Under the pieces are notes generated by a model. The model had not been told where the DNA came from, ran no database searches, and saw only the letters and a program-made list of their open reading frames with translations. From NCBI GenBank assembly GCA_964627255.1, contig CAZVIN010000128.1, forward strand, positions 1 through 64,000: a stretch of 64,000 nt of DNA, given 5' to 3'. Both the position numbers and the translations under genes were made by a program. Below, piece by piece: positions 51,636 through 60,944 of this stretch. This DNA comes from CALLJL01 sp964627255. Its GTDB lineage: Bacteria; Acidobacteriota; Aminicenantia; Aminicenantales; CALLJL01. Every line of letters begins with the position of its first letter. Positions within the stretch are counted from its first letter, which is position 1.

Positions 51636-53981
51636 TTAATCTAAGAGGCGGCGGAGAAGCTCTGCCGCGACTTTCTTAGCTTGTTCGCCACTCTCTCTGA
51701 CTGGGCCGACGCACGAAGGACAACCCTCATAACAGGGGCAGGCAGTCAATGTCTCTAAGCAGGCTTGGAGTAATTTTTTTTCTAAATCGAAGAGAGAAGG
51801 GCTGAGACCGATGCCGCCCGGATAATTATCGTAAATAAAAATGTTGGGAGTAAAGTTGGCGGTTAAGAATGTCGCCGCCGTTTCGGGGGTAATTCTTTGG
51901 GGAATAGTGCGAGGCGGTACTGATTCACCAGTCAGGTCGTCGCCCACCGAAACTCCGACATCATGGAGGTCGCACATCATGAAGAGCGGTGAAACATGGT
52001 GTAAAAGGTAGGCGAGGCCGAAGAGACCATTGACTCTGGCCTCAGGCTCGAAGGGCAAAGAAGCAAAAATATCGGCAGGAATTGTCAACCAATAAGCTGT
52101 TGTCTGCATTTCATTTTGAGGCAGAGTTAGGTCACCAGCGCCGACGTTCTCCATGGTATGGAATTTGATTTTTTTAAACCCGACCACCTGCGTGGCGACG
52201 TGAACCTCACCGTGGGATGCCCGAGCCTGCCCCAATTCTTTGCGGCCAAAGACGTCAAGAATCTTAATCTGGGTATAATCGATGGCGTCAGTAAAGTAAT
52301 CCACGTCCGTCTTCTTGACATAGGCTTTGCGCTGGGCAAAATCAAGGTGGTCAACAAAATATTGTTCTCCTTCACACATGTAAATAGCCTTAGGATGAAG
52401 CGTGGTTAAAGCGGAGGTAAAATCGACTTCCGCTATGACTTTGGTCTTTTCAGTCGTGTCGACGACCACAAAGTTATCCGAACTGATACTCCGCAGGCTA
52501 ATTTGGTCTGCCGGGTAGGCTTCCGAGGTCCAAAACCATTTATCGCGGGAGTGATGGAGAACGTTACCCTCCTCCAGAAACTTCAGAATCGAGCTGATTT
52601 CAGCTCGGCCAAACTTTTCGCCGTCAATAAAGGGAAGTTCAAAGGCAGCACAGCCCACATGACTGATTAGGATAGACGGATTATCGGGGTTGATGAGAGC
52701 TTTCTCTGGTGATTGCGAAAAGAAATAATCAGGGTGGTTGATGATAAACTGGTCGAGAGGTGAGCTGGAGGCGACTAACACCGCCGCAGAAAGGCCGGTC
52801 TTCCGGCCAGCTCGGCCCGCTCGCTGCCAGGTGCTAGCAATCGAACCAGGATAGGAGGCGAGGACCGCCACATCGAGCGAGCCAATATCTATTCCCAGCT
52901 CCAAAGCATTAGTCGAGACAACGCCCAGAATTTTGCCTTCCCGCAACCCCTTTTCAATCTCCCTGCGTTTTAAAGGCAGATAACCACCGCGGTAGCCGCG
53001 AATAAGCCCTTCGTCCTGGATTCCCTTTTCGATATCTTCTTTAATGTAGGTAAGAAGGACTTCAGTTATAAGACGGCTGGGAGCAAAGACTATGGTTTGC
53101 AGGTTCTTTTGCAAAAAGAGAGAGGCAACCCTTCTGGATTCATTCACATAGGAGCGTCTGATGCCGAGGTAGCGATTAACCACCGGTGGGTTATAAAAAA
53201 TAAAGTATTTTTCCCCGCGGGGCGCGCCGTTATCATCAATTAAGGTCACCGGCTCCTCAATCATTTTTTCGGCCATTTCGCTGGGGTTGGCGATAGTGGC
53301 GGAACAGAGAATAAAACGAGGCGATGAACCATAGAAGCGAGCAATCCTTTTAAGACGACGCAAGACGTTGGCTAAATGGCTGCCAAAAATCCCCCGATAA
53401 TTATGCAGTTCGTCAATTACTACATATTTTAGGTTCTTAAAGAGCTTAATCCATTTGGTGTGATGAGGGAGGATGCCGGAATGCAGCATATCAGGGTTTG
53501 TAATCACGATATGTCCCTGGCTTCTAATCGCACGCCTGGCGTCCTGGGGCGTATCGCCGTCATAGGTGAAAACTTTAACTGGTTCGGGTAGCCGCGAGAT
53601 GATGTCATCAAGTTCCGCTCTCTGGTCCTGCGAAAGAGCTTTAGTCGGGAAAAGATAGATGGCTCTGCTTGAGGGGTCCTCAAGAATACTTTGCAAAACA
53701 GGGAGGTTATAACAAAGCGTTTTTCCCGAAGCCGTAGGCGTCACGATAACGGCGTTTTCTCCTTTGTGCACTGTTTCCCAACTTAGGTATTGGTGGATAA
53801 AGAGCTGACTGTAGCCCTTTTGCTGGAGCGCCGCCAAGAGCTGAGGATGGACATCCGGCGGGTAATCGCGATAACGACCGGGTTGAGGCGGAAGATAATG
53901 AATGGCCCGAATAGCTTCCGTTTTGAGGCCCATTTCCTTAAGAAGCTCGAGGGCGGCCAGCAAGTTCTCGCTTCGGGTCAT
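51636..53981 (-). CDS. MrfA/YprA-type DEAD-box DNA helicase
   Basis: Superfamily 2 helicase of the mitomycin-repair (MrfA) type, 781 residues. Motif I TPTASGKTLCYNLP near 80, Ia FPTKALSQDQ, motif II VIDELHNYRG (DELH) near 190, motif III LCSATIANP, and motif VI QRAGRAGR near 388. The C-terminal DUF1998/MZB region carries the zinc cysteines ACPCYEGCPSC near 757. In Firmicutes its partner is the MrfB exonuclease; none is encoded next to it here. Confidence 0.92.
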   Translation of the reverse strand: MTRSENLLAALELLKEMGLKTEAIRAIHYLPPQPGRYRDYPPDVHPQLLAALQQKGYSQLFIHQYLSWETVHKGENAVIVTPTASGKTLCYNLPVLQSILEDPSSRAIYLFPTKALSQDQRAELDDIISRLPEPVKVFTYDGDTPQDARRAIRSQGHIVITNPDMLHSGILPHHTKWIKLFKNLKYVVIDELHNYRGIFGSHLANVLRRLKRIARFYGSSPRFILCSATIANPSEMAEKMIEEPVTLIDDNGAPRGEKYFIFYNPPVVNRYLGIRRSYVNESRRVASLFLQKNLQTIVFAPSRLITEVLLTYIKEDIEKGIQDEGLIRGYRGGYLPLKRREIEKGLREGKILGVVSTNALELGIDIGSLDVAVLASYPGSIASTWQRAGRAGRKTGLSAAVLVASSSPLDQFIINHPDYFFSQSPEKALINPDNPSILISHVGCAAFELPFIDGEKFGRAEISSILKFLEEGNVLHHSRDKWFWTSEAYPADQISLRSISSDNFVVVDTTEKTKVIAEVDFTSALTTLHPKAIYMCEGEQYFVDHLDFAQRKAYVKKTDVDYFTDAIDYTQIKILDVFGRKELGQARASHGEVHVATQVVGFKKIKFHTMENVGAGDLTLPQNEMQTTAYWLTIPADIFASLPFEPEARVNGLFGLAYLLHHVSPLFMMCDLHDVGVSVGDDLTGESVPPRTIPQRITPETAATFLTANFTPNIFIYDNYPGGIGLSPSLFDLEKKLLQACLETLTACPCYEGCPSCVGPVRESGEQAKKVAAELLRRLLD

Positions 53982-54277
53982 CGCTTTAATTAAAATATTA
54001 ACGCATTATTTTTCCAAAAACAAAATTATTCAAGGCGTTTTCTCTTGACAGGCGGTGCCAGAAGGGATAAATCTTTGGGGGCAAAGAGAAGACCAATTTT
54101 AATCACTGATTCAAGTTTTGGCCAAGGCGGAGGCACCTAGTCAGAAAGCTATCCTGGTTAGGTCTGAATTAGATGATTTTCAACTGGGAGCAGTTGAAGG
54201 AGGGGTGGAGGGGAAAAGAAATGGGGATTAATTTTAGATAGTCAAAAAGAGAAAAGCTTGAATTAACCACTTAAGGC

Positions 54278-55615
54278 ATGAAAGGCGAGTCAGATATTTC
54301 GCGACCCACGCTGCGCCGATCCTTAGGAGTAATCGACGGCTTAGCAATTCTGATTGGCATTACCATAGGCGCCGGCATCTATTCCACGCCACAAATTATT
54401 GCTGGCTATTTAGCTTCATTTAACCAGATAATTGTCCTCTGGATTGTGGTCGGGCTTTTCGTTTTTATCGGGGGGCTTATCTATGCCGAGTTGGGAACTA
54501 GATGGCCTCAGACCGGAGGCGAGTACGTTTATCTTAGTCAAGCTTTTGGTCCCTTAGCTGGTTTTATGTTTGGCTGGTCCCAGCTTTTTATCATCCGAAC
54601 CAGTCCGGCGGCTGGTCTGGCTATCGTCACTGCTGATTATTTAGGGTATTTTATCAAGTTAACGCCTCTGACTCATCGCTTAATTGCCGTGACCGTGATT
54701 TTAATTCTGGGAGTCTTAAATATTCTCGGGCTGAAATGGGCCAGCGCCTTCCAGAAATTTACGACCACTTTTAAGGTCTTGGGGTTATTAGCCTTAATTA
54801 TAGGCGGGTTAATTCTTAGTTACGGTCAGACAAGCGGTTTGGGCCAAAGGGCTGAGCCATTGGTAAATATTAATCCTATTACCGGAGTCGTGGCCGCTTT
54901 GATGATGGTCTTCTTCGCTCACACCGGGTGGGAAAGGCTGGGTTATTCGGCTGGTGAAATGAAAAACCCCCGGCAGACCATTCCCCTATCCATGTTTTTT
55001 GGCCTTGGCGCCATAGTAACCATATATTGCCTGACCAACCTGATTTATCATCTTACCTTAGGGATGGAGGGCGTTAGAGGAAACACCATTGTGGCCTCGG
55101 CCGCAGCCGTCCGCTTAGCTGGTCCTGTCGGCGCCAGCTTTGTCGCCATTTTGGTTATACTGTCGGCCACAGGAAGCATTAACGGGACGATGATGACCGC
55201 GACCCGAGTTTATTATGCTCTGGCCAGAGACGGCCTCTTTTTCCGGTGGCTGGATTATGTCCATCCCCGCTTTCGGACTCCTTCTCGAGCTGTGTTGGCC
55301 CATTGTGGCTGGGCGCTGGTCATCCTTTTTCTCCGCGCTAAGTTTGAAGTTATTGCGGCTGGTATGGTCTTTGGCATCCTGATCTTTCTGGCCCTGAGCA
55401 CCATGGCGCTTTTTCGTTTTCGTTTCCGCCAAATGGGCGAAACCTCGGGATACCAAGTGCCCTTTTTTCCCGTTCTTCCCGGGATATTTCTGGCTGTGCT
55501 TCTTATTTTTATTTTGTTCCGTTCCTTTTTTGAATGGCAAAGAACGTTGGTTGACCTGGCCTTTATTGCCACCGGTCTGCCGTTTTATTTTGTGTGGCGT
55601 CGCCGTCAAACCTGA
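54278..55615 (+). CDS. APC-family amino-acid permease
   Basis: Inner-membrane amino-acid transporter of the APC/LAT type, 445 residues, about 12 membrane segments. The substrate-site motif IGAGIYSTP (GAGIF-like) is near 28-38, ELGTRWPQTGGEYVYL near 72 and FFAHTGWERLGYSAGEMKNP near 212 are family features. The C-terminal part ends in a short basic tail. No metabolic gene adjoins, so the substrate is open. Its ribosome-binding site is weak. Confidence 0.9.
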   Translation: MKGESDISRPTLRRSLGVIDGLAILIGITIGAGIYSTPQIIAGYLASFNQIIVLWIVVGLFVFIGGLIYAELGTRWPQTGGEYVYLSQAFGPLAGFMFGWSQLFIIRTSPAAGLAIVTADYLGYFIKLTPLTHRLIAVTVILILGVLNILGLKWASAFQKFTTTFKVLGLLALIIGGLILSYGQTSGLGQRAEPLVNINPITGVVAALMMVFFAHTGWERLGYSAGEMKNPRQTIPLSMFFGLGAIVTIYCLTNLIYHLTLGMEGVRGNTIVASAAAVRLAGPVGASFVAILVILSATGSINGTMMTATRVYYALARDGLFFRWLDYVHPRFRTPSRAVLAHCGWALVILFLRAKFEVIAAGMVFGILIFLALSTMALFRFRFRQMGETSGYQVPFFPVLPGIFLAVLLIFILFRSFFEWQRTLVDLAFIATGLPFYFVWRRRQT

Positions 55616-55703
55616 CCTTATCCCGCCGCCATTCCTCAGCCATAAATTTTAAAAGAAAAATATAATAAGTAGAAGGCAAAGTCAGTAATAGCAGGAGTGA
55701 TAA

Positions 55704-55920
55704 GAAAATTGGTGAAAATTGGTGATATCTCACCTGTTTACCCATTTTTTATAAAGCTGGGCAAAGCGAGATGCCGAGAGGAGGTAGACTGCTTAAAGAT
55801 TAAGTCAATAAACAGGGAGGTGAGCCCCCCGGCTAGGAGAAGGGCGAAGACGAAACGGAGTAAAAAAACTGAAGGAAGGGGATTCGGGGGCGTCGTTGTT
55901 CAATCCGCATAAGACAGAAG
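55704..55920 (+). repeat. Dispersed repeat copy D with decayed block
   Basis: The head (55704-55751) has a tandem AAAATTGGTG, then the palindrome GGTGA-TATC-TCACC (55721-55734) and GTTTACCCATTTTT. At 55831-55874 and 55902-55920 lie blocks similar to those after copy C. The distance from head to block is about 120 bp here and about 255 bp in copy C, so at least one copy is rearranged. Confidence 0.6.
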
Positions 55921-55987
55921 AAGGCCATTTAAATTTTCTCGGCCCAGTTCTGTGGCTTGAAGACTCAAGAGGTAGGGCAAAGGTGAT

Positions 55988-56016
55988 TTGTCAGTTAGCT
56001 TAGGGCAGGGTAAAAT
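55988..56016 (+). promoter_or_regulatory. Putative promoter of uvrA
   Basis: TTGTCA (55988-55993), 17 bp, TAAAAT (56011-56016). The -10 box ends 6 nt before the ATG at 56023, so the mRNA should be leaderless. No LexA-type palindrome was seen next to it. Confidence 0.6.
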
Positions 56017-56022
56017 GAAGAT

Positions 56023-58557
56023 ATGCTGAAGGAAATCAGGATAAAAAAAGCAGCGCAGCATAACCTGAAGGGCATTGATGTTAATCTGCCGCGGCACCGA
56101 TTTATTGTTATTACTGGCCCCAGCGGTTCTGGGAAAAGCTCGCTGGCCTTCGATACTCTGTTTGCTGAAGGACAGCGCCGCTATTTGGAATGTCTTTCTG
56201 CTTATGCTCGGCAATTCCTGGAAATAATGCCCAAGCCAGAGATGGAATCTATCGAGGGTATTTCGCCCTCAATTTCCATCGACCAAAAAACCATTACGAC
56301 CAATCCTCGCTCCACCGTCGGTACGGTTACGGAGATTCATGATTTCTTAAGGCTTCTTTATGCCCGGGTGGGAGTGCCTCATTGCCCGCAATGTGGCCGA
56401 CCAGTTCAAGCCCAGAACCCGGAAAATATGGTTTTGAAACTGAAAGAAGTATTCGGGGGCAAGAGATTGAAGATTTTGGCGCCCTTAGTACGCGGCCGTA
56501 AGGGCGAATACTCGCGGCTTTTGGAACGGCTAAGGCGAAAAGGTTTTCTCCGCGTCAGGATAGACGGCTCATGGCGAGACCTGGACGAAGAAATTTGGCT
56601 GGAACGAACTAAGAAACATGACTTAGAAGTTTTAGTGGATGAAGTGGTTGTCAGGCCGGCTTCAGAAAAAAGGCTTAAAGAAGCTGTGGCCCAAGCCTTG
56701 GAATTGGCCAACGGTGACCTTTTGGTCATCCCGGAAAACGGCGCCAAAATGCTTTTTTCGGTCAAGTTGCTTTGCCCCTTTTGTGAAATAAGTCTGCCTC
56801 AGCTCGAGCCCCGGTATTTTTCCTTTAATAGTCCGTACGGGGCTTGCCCTGAATGTCATGGTCTTGGCTATAAAACTCGGCTGGATGAATGGGGCGAGCT
56901 GGAGCTAACAGAAGAAGTTTGTCCGGTGTGTGAGGGAAGGCGGCTGAAAAAGGAATCGCTGGCCGTCTTGATTGGCGGGAAAAATATCCACGAACTGAGC
57001 TCACTTCCGGCCAGCGAGCTGATTCCGACCATTCTGTCTTTTTCCTTCCCCCCTTCCCAGCAGGTTGTTGCCTCCAGAATAATCAAGGAGATACTTTCCC
57101 GGCTTCAGGTCATGGAAGAGCTCGGTCTGGCCTATCTTCAGCTTAGCCGGCCCACTTCGACTCTTTCGGGCGGTGAAGCCCAACGGGTCCGGTTAACTGC
57201 CCAAATAGGCGCCCGCCTCCGGGGCGTTCTCTATGTTTTGGATGAACCGACAATTGGCCTTCACCAGCGGGATAATCGGCGGCTGATTTCTTTGCTCAAG
57301 GCCATCCGAGATGAAGGGAATTCAGTCGTGGTCGTAGAACATGACGAACAGACGATTCGCGCTGCCGATTATATTCTTGACCTTGGGCCCGGAGCGGGTG
57401 AAAAAGGTGGTTATAAGGTGGCTGAAGGACCTTTGGCCGCCATCTTGGCCTCCCCTGATTCGTTGACCGCTCAATACCTTCGAGGCGAAAAGGAAATACC
57501 GGTGCCCCGCAAGCGGCGTGAACCGCGCGGCTGGCTCATTATCCGTCAGGCAGAGGAACATAATCTTAAGGGAATTGACGTCCCGATTCCCCTGGGCGTG
57601 ATGACCGCCGTAACCGGAGTTTCTGGTTCGGGTAAAAGCACCTTAGTCAGCGACATCCTGTTCCGGGCGCTGCAAAGGCAGCTTTACCGCTCCGCGGAGA
57701 GACCAGGAAAGCATGAAAGGATCGAAGGGATAAACCAGGTTGATAAGGTGGTCGCCGTTGACCAGAAGCCTATTGGCCGCACCCCGCGTTCTAACCCGGC
57801 TACCTACACCGGGCTTTTTACGCCCCTGCGAGAGCTTTTTTCCCGAACACCAGAAGCTAGGATGAGAGGCTACACAGCCAGCCGGTTTAGCTTTAACCTG
57901 CCTGGCGGCCGTTGCGAAGAATGCCAGGGAGCCGGGGTTAAAAAAATCGAGATGCACTTCCTGCCTGATGTTTTGGTTACTTGCGACCGCTGCGGCGGCC
58001 GGCGGTATAATAAAGAAACCCTTTCTGTGCTCTATCATGGCAAAAACATTGCCTCTTTCTTGGACATGACTGTGGACGAGGCCTACGAGGAACTCAAGGC
58101 TCATCCTATATTAAAAAAGAAGCTGGCAACGCTGCAACAGGTTGGTCTTGGTTATATTCGCTTAGGCCAGCCCGCCCCCACTCTTTCTGGTGGTGAGGCG
58201 CAAAGAATTAAATTGACTAAGGAATTGTCCCGGAAAGGAACCGGCCGGACTCTTTACATCCTTGATGAACCGACTACCGGGCTGCATTTCGATGATGTCC
58301 GCAAACTTATCGAACTACTTCAGGCTTTGGTTGACCGAGGCAATAGCGTGGTGATCATCGAACATAACCTTGAGGTTATCAAGGCTTGCGATTATATTAT
58401 TGACTTGGGCCCTGAAGGCGGCGAAGAAGGAGGTTGGGTGGTGGCCGCCGGTACTCCCGAAGAAGTCGCCGAAGTGGCCGACTCCTTTACTGGGCAGTTT
58501 CTGAGGAAGGTATTGGCCAAAAGGAGAGAAGGGAGAAAATTCGATGCCCTGGGCTGA
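56023..58557 (+). CDS. uvrA: Excinuclease ABC subunit A
   Basis: Damage-recognition ATPase of nucleotide excision repair. Two ABC units: Walker A GPSGSGKSS at 32-40 and GVSGSGKST near 532; signatures LSGGEAQR near 381 and 721; Walker B VLDEPTIGLH and ILDEPTTGLH. Zinc cysteines include C121/C124 (CPQC), GACPECHG..CPVCEG, and GRCEECQG..CDRCGG near 630-665. At 844 residues it is about 95 shorter than usual: between GLGYKTRLDE and EEVCPVCEG the normal long insert is missing. The gene is led by a leaderless-type promoter and overlaps holB. Confidence 0.95.
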   Translation: MLKEIRIKKAAQHNLKGIDVNLPRHRFIVITGPSGSGKSSLAFDTLFAEGQRRYLECLSAYARQFLEIMPKPEMESIEGISPSISIDQKTITTNPRSTVGTVTEIHDFLRLLYARVGVPHCPQCGRPVQAQNPENMVLKLKEVFGGKRLKILAPLVRGRKGEYSRLLERLRRKGFLRVRIDGSWRDLDEEIWLERTKKHDLEVLVDEVVVRPASEKRLKEAVAQALELANGDLLVIPENGAKMLFSVKLLCPFCEISLPQLEPRYFSFNSPYGACPECHGLGYKTRLDEWGELELTEEVCPVCEGRRLKKESLAVLIGGKNIHELSSLPASELIPTILSFSFPPSQQVVASRIIKEILSRLQVMEELGLAYLQLSRPTSTLSGGEAQRVRLTAQIGARLRGVLYVLDEPTIGLHQRDNRRLISLLKAIRDEGNSVVVVEHDEQTIRAADYILDLGPGAGEKGGYKVAEGPLAAILASPDSLTAQYLRGEKEIPVPRKRREPRGWLIIRQAEEHNLKGIDVPIPLGVMTAVTGVSGSGKSTLVSDILFRALQRQLYRSAERPGKHERIEGINQVDKVVAVDQKPIGRTPRSNPATYTGLFTPLRELFSRTPEARMRGYTASRFSFNLPGGRCEECQGAGVKKIEMHFLPDVLVTCDRCGGRRYNKETLSVLYHGKNIASFLDMTVDEAYEELKAHPILKKKLATLQQVGLGYIRLGQPAPTLSGGEAQRIKLTKELSRKGTGRTLYILDEPTTGLHFDDVRKLIELLQALVDRGNSVVIIEHNLEVIKACDYIIDLGPEGGEEGGWVVAAGTPEEVAEVADSFTGQFLRKVLAKRREGRKFDALG

Positions 58558-59548
58558 TTTTTATGGCCAGGAGACAGTCAAGAAAACGCTCCAGCAGGGG
58601 CTACGTTCCGGGACTTTACCCAATTCCTTACTTTTTGCCGGCCCTGATGAATTAGGAATGGAAAAGATGGCGCGGCTTTTAGCTCAGGCTCTGAATTGTC
58701 TGGGTTCAAGTGACGATGCCTGCGGTCGCTGCTCCGCTTGCCGGGCCTTAGATAAGGGTAATTTTCCTGATGTTTTGGAAATTGGCCTCGATAAGGAAGC
58801 AGGGAAAAAAAGCGCCGGGATTGATGAAGTCCGGGAAATTAGAGAGTTAGCGCTGCTGCGGCCGATGACCGGCCGACATCGAGTCTTTATTATTGAAAAC
58901 GCGGATAAAATAAGCCTGGAAGCAGCTAATGCTTTGCTAAAGATTCTGGAAGAGCCACCAGGGCATGCTTATTTCATTTTGATTTCTAAAAATCCGGAGC
59001 TCATCCCAGCTACTATTCAGTCTCGCTGTCGGTTAATTTCTTTTAAGCCCCTAAACCCTGAAGAGATTGAAAGAGCCTTGTTAAGCTCGGGGATGCCCGC
59101 CCAGAGAGCGAGGCTGGCGGCCATTTTAGCTGAGGGAAGCCTGGACCGGGCTTTGAGCCTCGATTGGGAAAAGGTAATGGCCGAACGACAATTAGCTTGG
59201 CACTATTTTTCTCAGTTGGTCACGGCCGCTGAAGCCTCGGGCTTTTTTAAAATTTTATCTTCCTCCCGCCAAGAAACAATAAGGCGAGATTTGGCGAATT
59301 TATTTCGTTTCTTTTTATCCTTTTGGCGGGACCTTCTGCTCATCCTGGAAAAAGGAGATGAAGACAGACTGTTGAACCCGGATTTAAGAGAAGGTTTGAA
59401 AAAATTGGGTGCCGAGCTGACAAGAGAAGCCTGCCTTCAGGGTATCGATTTAGCTGAAGAAATTCTTTCTGGCTTGGAAAAAAATCTAAACCCAAAGCTA
59501 TTGGCCGCCTATTTTTACGCTCAAGCGAGGAGGAAAGAAAATGGCTGA
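58544..59548 (+). CDS. holB: DNA polymerase III delta-prime subunit
   Basis: Clamp-loader subunit related to DnaX. The 334 residues have the AAA+ fold with a degenerate Walker A (GPDELGMEKMA, no lysine in the usual place), as is normal for delta-prime, four zinc cysteines in DACGRCSACRAL near 62-72, the NALLKILEEPP stretch near 130 and the arginine-finger SRC in TIQSRCRL near 158. Its start overlaps uvrA by 14 bp and its end overlaps ricT by 8 bp. Confidence 0.92.
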   Translation: MPWADFYGQETVKKTLQQGLRSGTLPNSLLFAGPDELGMEKMARLLAQALNCLGSSDDACGRCSACRALDKGNFPDVLEIGLDKEAGKKSAGIDEVREIRELALLRPMTGRHRVFIIENADKISLEAANALLKILEEPPGHAYFILISKNPELIPATIQSRCRLISFKPLNPEEIERALLSSGMPAQRARLAAILAEGSLDRALSLDWEKVMAERQLAWHYFSQLVTAAEASGFFKILSSSRQETIRRDLANLFRFFLSFWRDLLLILEKGDEDRLLNPDLREGLKKLGAELTREACLQGIDLAEEILSGLEKNLNPKLLAAYFYAQARRKENG

Positions 59549-60221
59549 GGTTGTTCGACTAATTTCTCTGACCACCGGGAAAATCATCCGAGCCCGGCGA
59601 GGGGAAGTTGAGGTTTCCCCCGGTGATATTTGTCTTATCGAATCAGAGCTGGGTGGGGACTTGGCCGAAGTTATCGACCTCGAGAGCGAAGTTTGCCGCT
59701 ACCACCGGGCGACGAATGATTTGGTTAAAATTATTCGTTTAGCCACGGAAGAGGATAAGAATAAGCTGGCTTGGTTGAGAGAGAAGGAAAAGGAGGCTTT
59801 TCAATTCTGTTTGGAAAGGGTCAAAGCTCACGGCTTGCCGATGAAGTTAGTCGCGGTAAGATATTTTTTTAACGAGAAAAAAGGAATATTTTATTATACG
59901 GCCGAGGGCCGGATTGATTTCCGGCAATTAGTTAAAGATTTGGCTCGAGAGTTGAAGATGAGGATCGAGATGCGGCAGATTGGGGTCCGCGACGAGGCCA
60001 AATTAGTCGGAGGATTAGGCGTCTGTGGTCGGCTCCTCTGCTGCTTTAGCTTTATGAAGACTTTTGAGCCGGTCACGATTCAAAAAGCGCGTCGTCAGCA
60101 AATTGTCATCAACCCCACCAAGATTTCTGGCCTTTGCGGCCGGTTGATGTGTTGTTTGGCCTTTGAAGAGGAATCCTTCGGCCGGATGTACAGCGAGGAA
60201 GAAAATCTAATCGAGGATTAG
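59541..60221 (+). CDS. PSP1-domain protein, RicT/YaaT-like
   Basis: Member of the PSP1 family; in Bacillus, RicT (YaaT) with RicA and RicF forms an Fe-S complex affecting RNA maturation. The 226 residues contain the conserved cysteine block GVCGRLLCCFSF near 156-167 and GLCGRLMCCLAFE near 194-206. In many bacteria it lies right after holB, as here, and in E. coli it is absent. RicA/RicF partners are not seen, so the role in this organism is open. Confidence 0.9.
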   Translation: MAEVVRLISLTTGKIIRARRGEVEVSPGDICLIESELGGDLAEVIDLESEVCRYHRATNDLVKIIRLATEEDKNKLAWLREKEKEAFQFCLERVKAHGLPMKLVAVRYFFNEKKGIFYYTAEGRIDFRQLVKDLARELKMRIEMRQIGVRDEAKLVGGLGVCGRLLCCFSFMKTFEPVTIQKARRQQIVINPTKISGLCGRLMCCLAFEEESFGRMYSEEENLIED

Positions 60222-60270
60222 ACTTGTTGTTAGCCTTAGGCTTAGGCGAAAAAAAGAGAACTCAGGCGGG

Positions 60271-60921
60271 TTATTGTTGGGTTTTGACCATAAATTGAAC
60301 CCGGCTGGAAACAGCGATTAAAACGCCGTTAGGGGAATAAGCTTTAACCTGCCAGGAATACCTCTCTCCGGGGACCATTTTTTGCCTGATTTCTTCGGGA
60401 ACTTGAATCCGTGTTTCCCGGGTGGTGGCTGTCCAGAGAAGTTCGTTATTATAAACGGAGATTTTATATTCGACGTTTTCTCCCTGCTTTTTCCACTCGA
60501 AAAAGAGAGGGGGAGTAGAGACGTCGATGATGGGCGAAATGAGGTTTAGCGCCTGACCACGAATGACATTATCATCGTTGAGGACAAAAGTGGGCATTTT
60601 TTCCTTAGTGAAGGGTTGGAAGATGAGGACAACGACCAGAAAGAGGGCGGCCGCAGCTGGTGCTAAAATCCAGGGCCGGATGGCCAGCTTGGTCCAGACA
60701 TCGTCAGCCCAGCTGAAGGCCTTGGGTCTGGACGGTTCGATTCCCTGAACTAAGGCCGCACCCTGAGCCTTAACGGTATTGATTAACGCTTCTCTTTCCT
60801 GAAGACGAGAAAAGCACCGGGAGCAGTTAAAAAAGTGCTCCTCAAATCGTTCCGCCTCTTCAGAGTCCAATTTATTTAAAAGGTAGCCATCGATTACTTC
60901 TTCAAACCGGCATTTACTCAT
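60271..60921 (-). CDS. Putative zinc-finger anti-sigma factor
   Basis: Probably holds the adjacent ECF sigma factor inactive. About 216 residues: an N-terminal ZAS-like domain with H-x3-C-x2-C (EEHFFNCSRC near 30), one membrane helix (about 84-101), and a periplasmic domain that reads like an Ig/fibronectin-type fold (FFEWKKQGENVEYKISVY, YSWQVKAYSPNG). The ATG at 60921 has AGGAG at ideal spacing, better than an in-frame start at 60948 that overlaps the sigma gene. The gene follows the sigma factor by 23 bp. Confidence 0.82.
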   Translation of the reverse strand: MSKCRFEEVIDGYLLNKLDSEEAERFEEHFFNCSRCFSRLQEREALINTVKAQGAALVQGIEPSRPKAFSWADDVWTKLAIRPWILAPAAAALFLVVVLIFQPFTKEKMPTFVLNDDNVIRGQALNLISPIIDVSTPPLFFEWKKQGENVEYKISVYNNELLWTATTRETRIQVPEEIRQKMVPGERYSWQVKAYSPNGVLIAVSSRVQFMVKTQQ

Positions 60922-60944
60922 CGGGGTTCTCCTTGCCCATCCTT

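Larger units (their letters stand above)
55616..56022. other. Intergenic region before uvrA
   Basis: About 400 bp with copy D of the dispersed repeat, its attached decayed block, and the uvrA promoter at the right end (each listed separately). A 71-codon frame spanning the repeat (55697-55912) has no ribosome-binding site and is not called as a gene. Confidence 0.5.

Noticed and set aside
55697..55912. 71-codon plus-strand frame before uvrA
   Set aside because: It runs through the dispersed repeat and its decayed block and has no ribosome-binding site; better explained as repeat sequence.
60734..60746. T-arm-like motif GGTTCGATTCC
   Set aside because: It lies inside the anti-sigma gene and no cloverleaf can be built upstream.
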